This document shows, one piece after another, positions 63,994 through 64,000 of a DNA stretch of 64,000 nt (position 1 is the first letter of the stretch; every line of letters starts with the position of its first letter). The DNA is from Rhyzopertha dominica (taxonomy: Eukaryota > Arthropoda > Insecta > Coleoptera > Bostrichidae). The stretch lies in assembly GCA_025024175.1 (NCBI GenBank), contig QCXZ01000138.1, forward strand, positions 52,051,092 through 52,115,091. The letters are read 5' to 3'. The position numbers and the translations under genes are program-made. The notes under the pieces were generated by a model, which was not told the origin of the DNA, searched no databases, and saw nothing but the letters and a program-made list of their open reading frames with translations.

Positions 63994-64000
63994 TGTAAGT

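Overview
The window is eukaryotic, AT-rich and dominated by decayed transposable elements, with a compact cluster of intron-containing housekeeping and chromatin genes in its right half. Short GT-AG introns, gene content (a lethal(3)malignant brain tumor homologue, RpS21, a nutcracker/FBXO7-like F-box gene, a PCMTD-type methyltransferase) and the transposon spectrum (Tc1/mariner, Penelope-like, non-LTR, Copia) indicate an insect. A short CCTGA/TCAGG array at 8318-8353 matches the telomere repeat known from many beetles, so Coleoptera is my best guess; this is inference, not proof.

Layout. 1-38 kb: no complete host gene. It holds relics of non-LTR retrotransposons (6.6, 10.3, 14.1 and 16.1 kb), Penelope-like elements (5.1 and 28.9-30 kb), DDE transposons (12-13.6, 14.7, 16.8, 19.1, 21.6-22.9, 24.6-26.5, 30.1 and 31.1-32.5 kb), a 0.9-kb near-complete palindromic MITE (23.7-24.6 kb) and a self-cleaving hammerhead-ribozyme motif (1.9 kb). 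Between them lie GC-richer islands of about 0.4-0.5 kb that may be conserved regulatory DNA, plus two short minus-strand candidate exons (20.2 and 23.3 kb) of unknown gene(s). 38.1-41.9 kb (minus): a five-exon PCMTD gene. 44.2-50.7 kb (plus): a six-exon l(3)mbt gene with an FCS finger, three MBT repeats, a C2HC finger and a SAM domain; its introns carry a mariner relic and a second hammerhead copy. 53.3-53.8 kb (plus): RpS21. 55.4-56.8 kb (plus): FBXO7/nutcracker-like, whose first exon is also in phase with a separate downstream exon set. 58.7-64 kb: non-LTR elements on the minus strand, a candidate terminal exon of an unidentified acidic protein (60.9-61.1 kb, minus), and a Penelope-like element with a GIY-YIG endonuclease flanked by about 360-bp inverted arms.

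The host genes are not an operon. PCMTD and l(3)mbt are divergent, and the others are independent. Functional themes are protein turnover (the PCMTD protein with SOCS-box-like motifs and the F-box/FP protein are both likely ubiquitin-ligase substrate receptors), chromatin repression and translation. All exon joins were checked by hand for reading phase: the four multi-exon models give 530, 1189, 83 and 277 residues with no internal stops apart from one ambiguous base.
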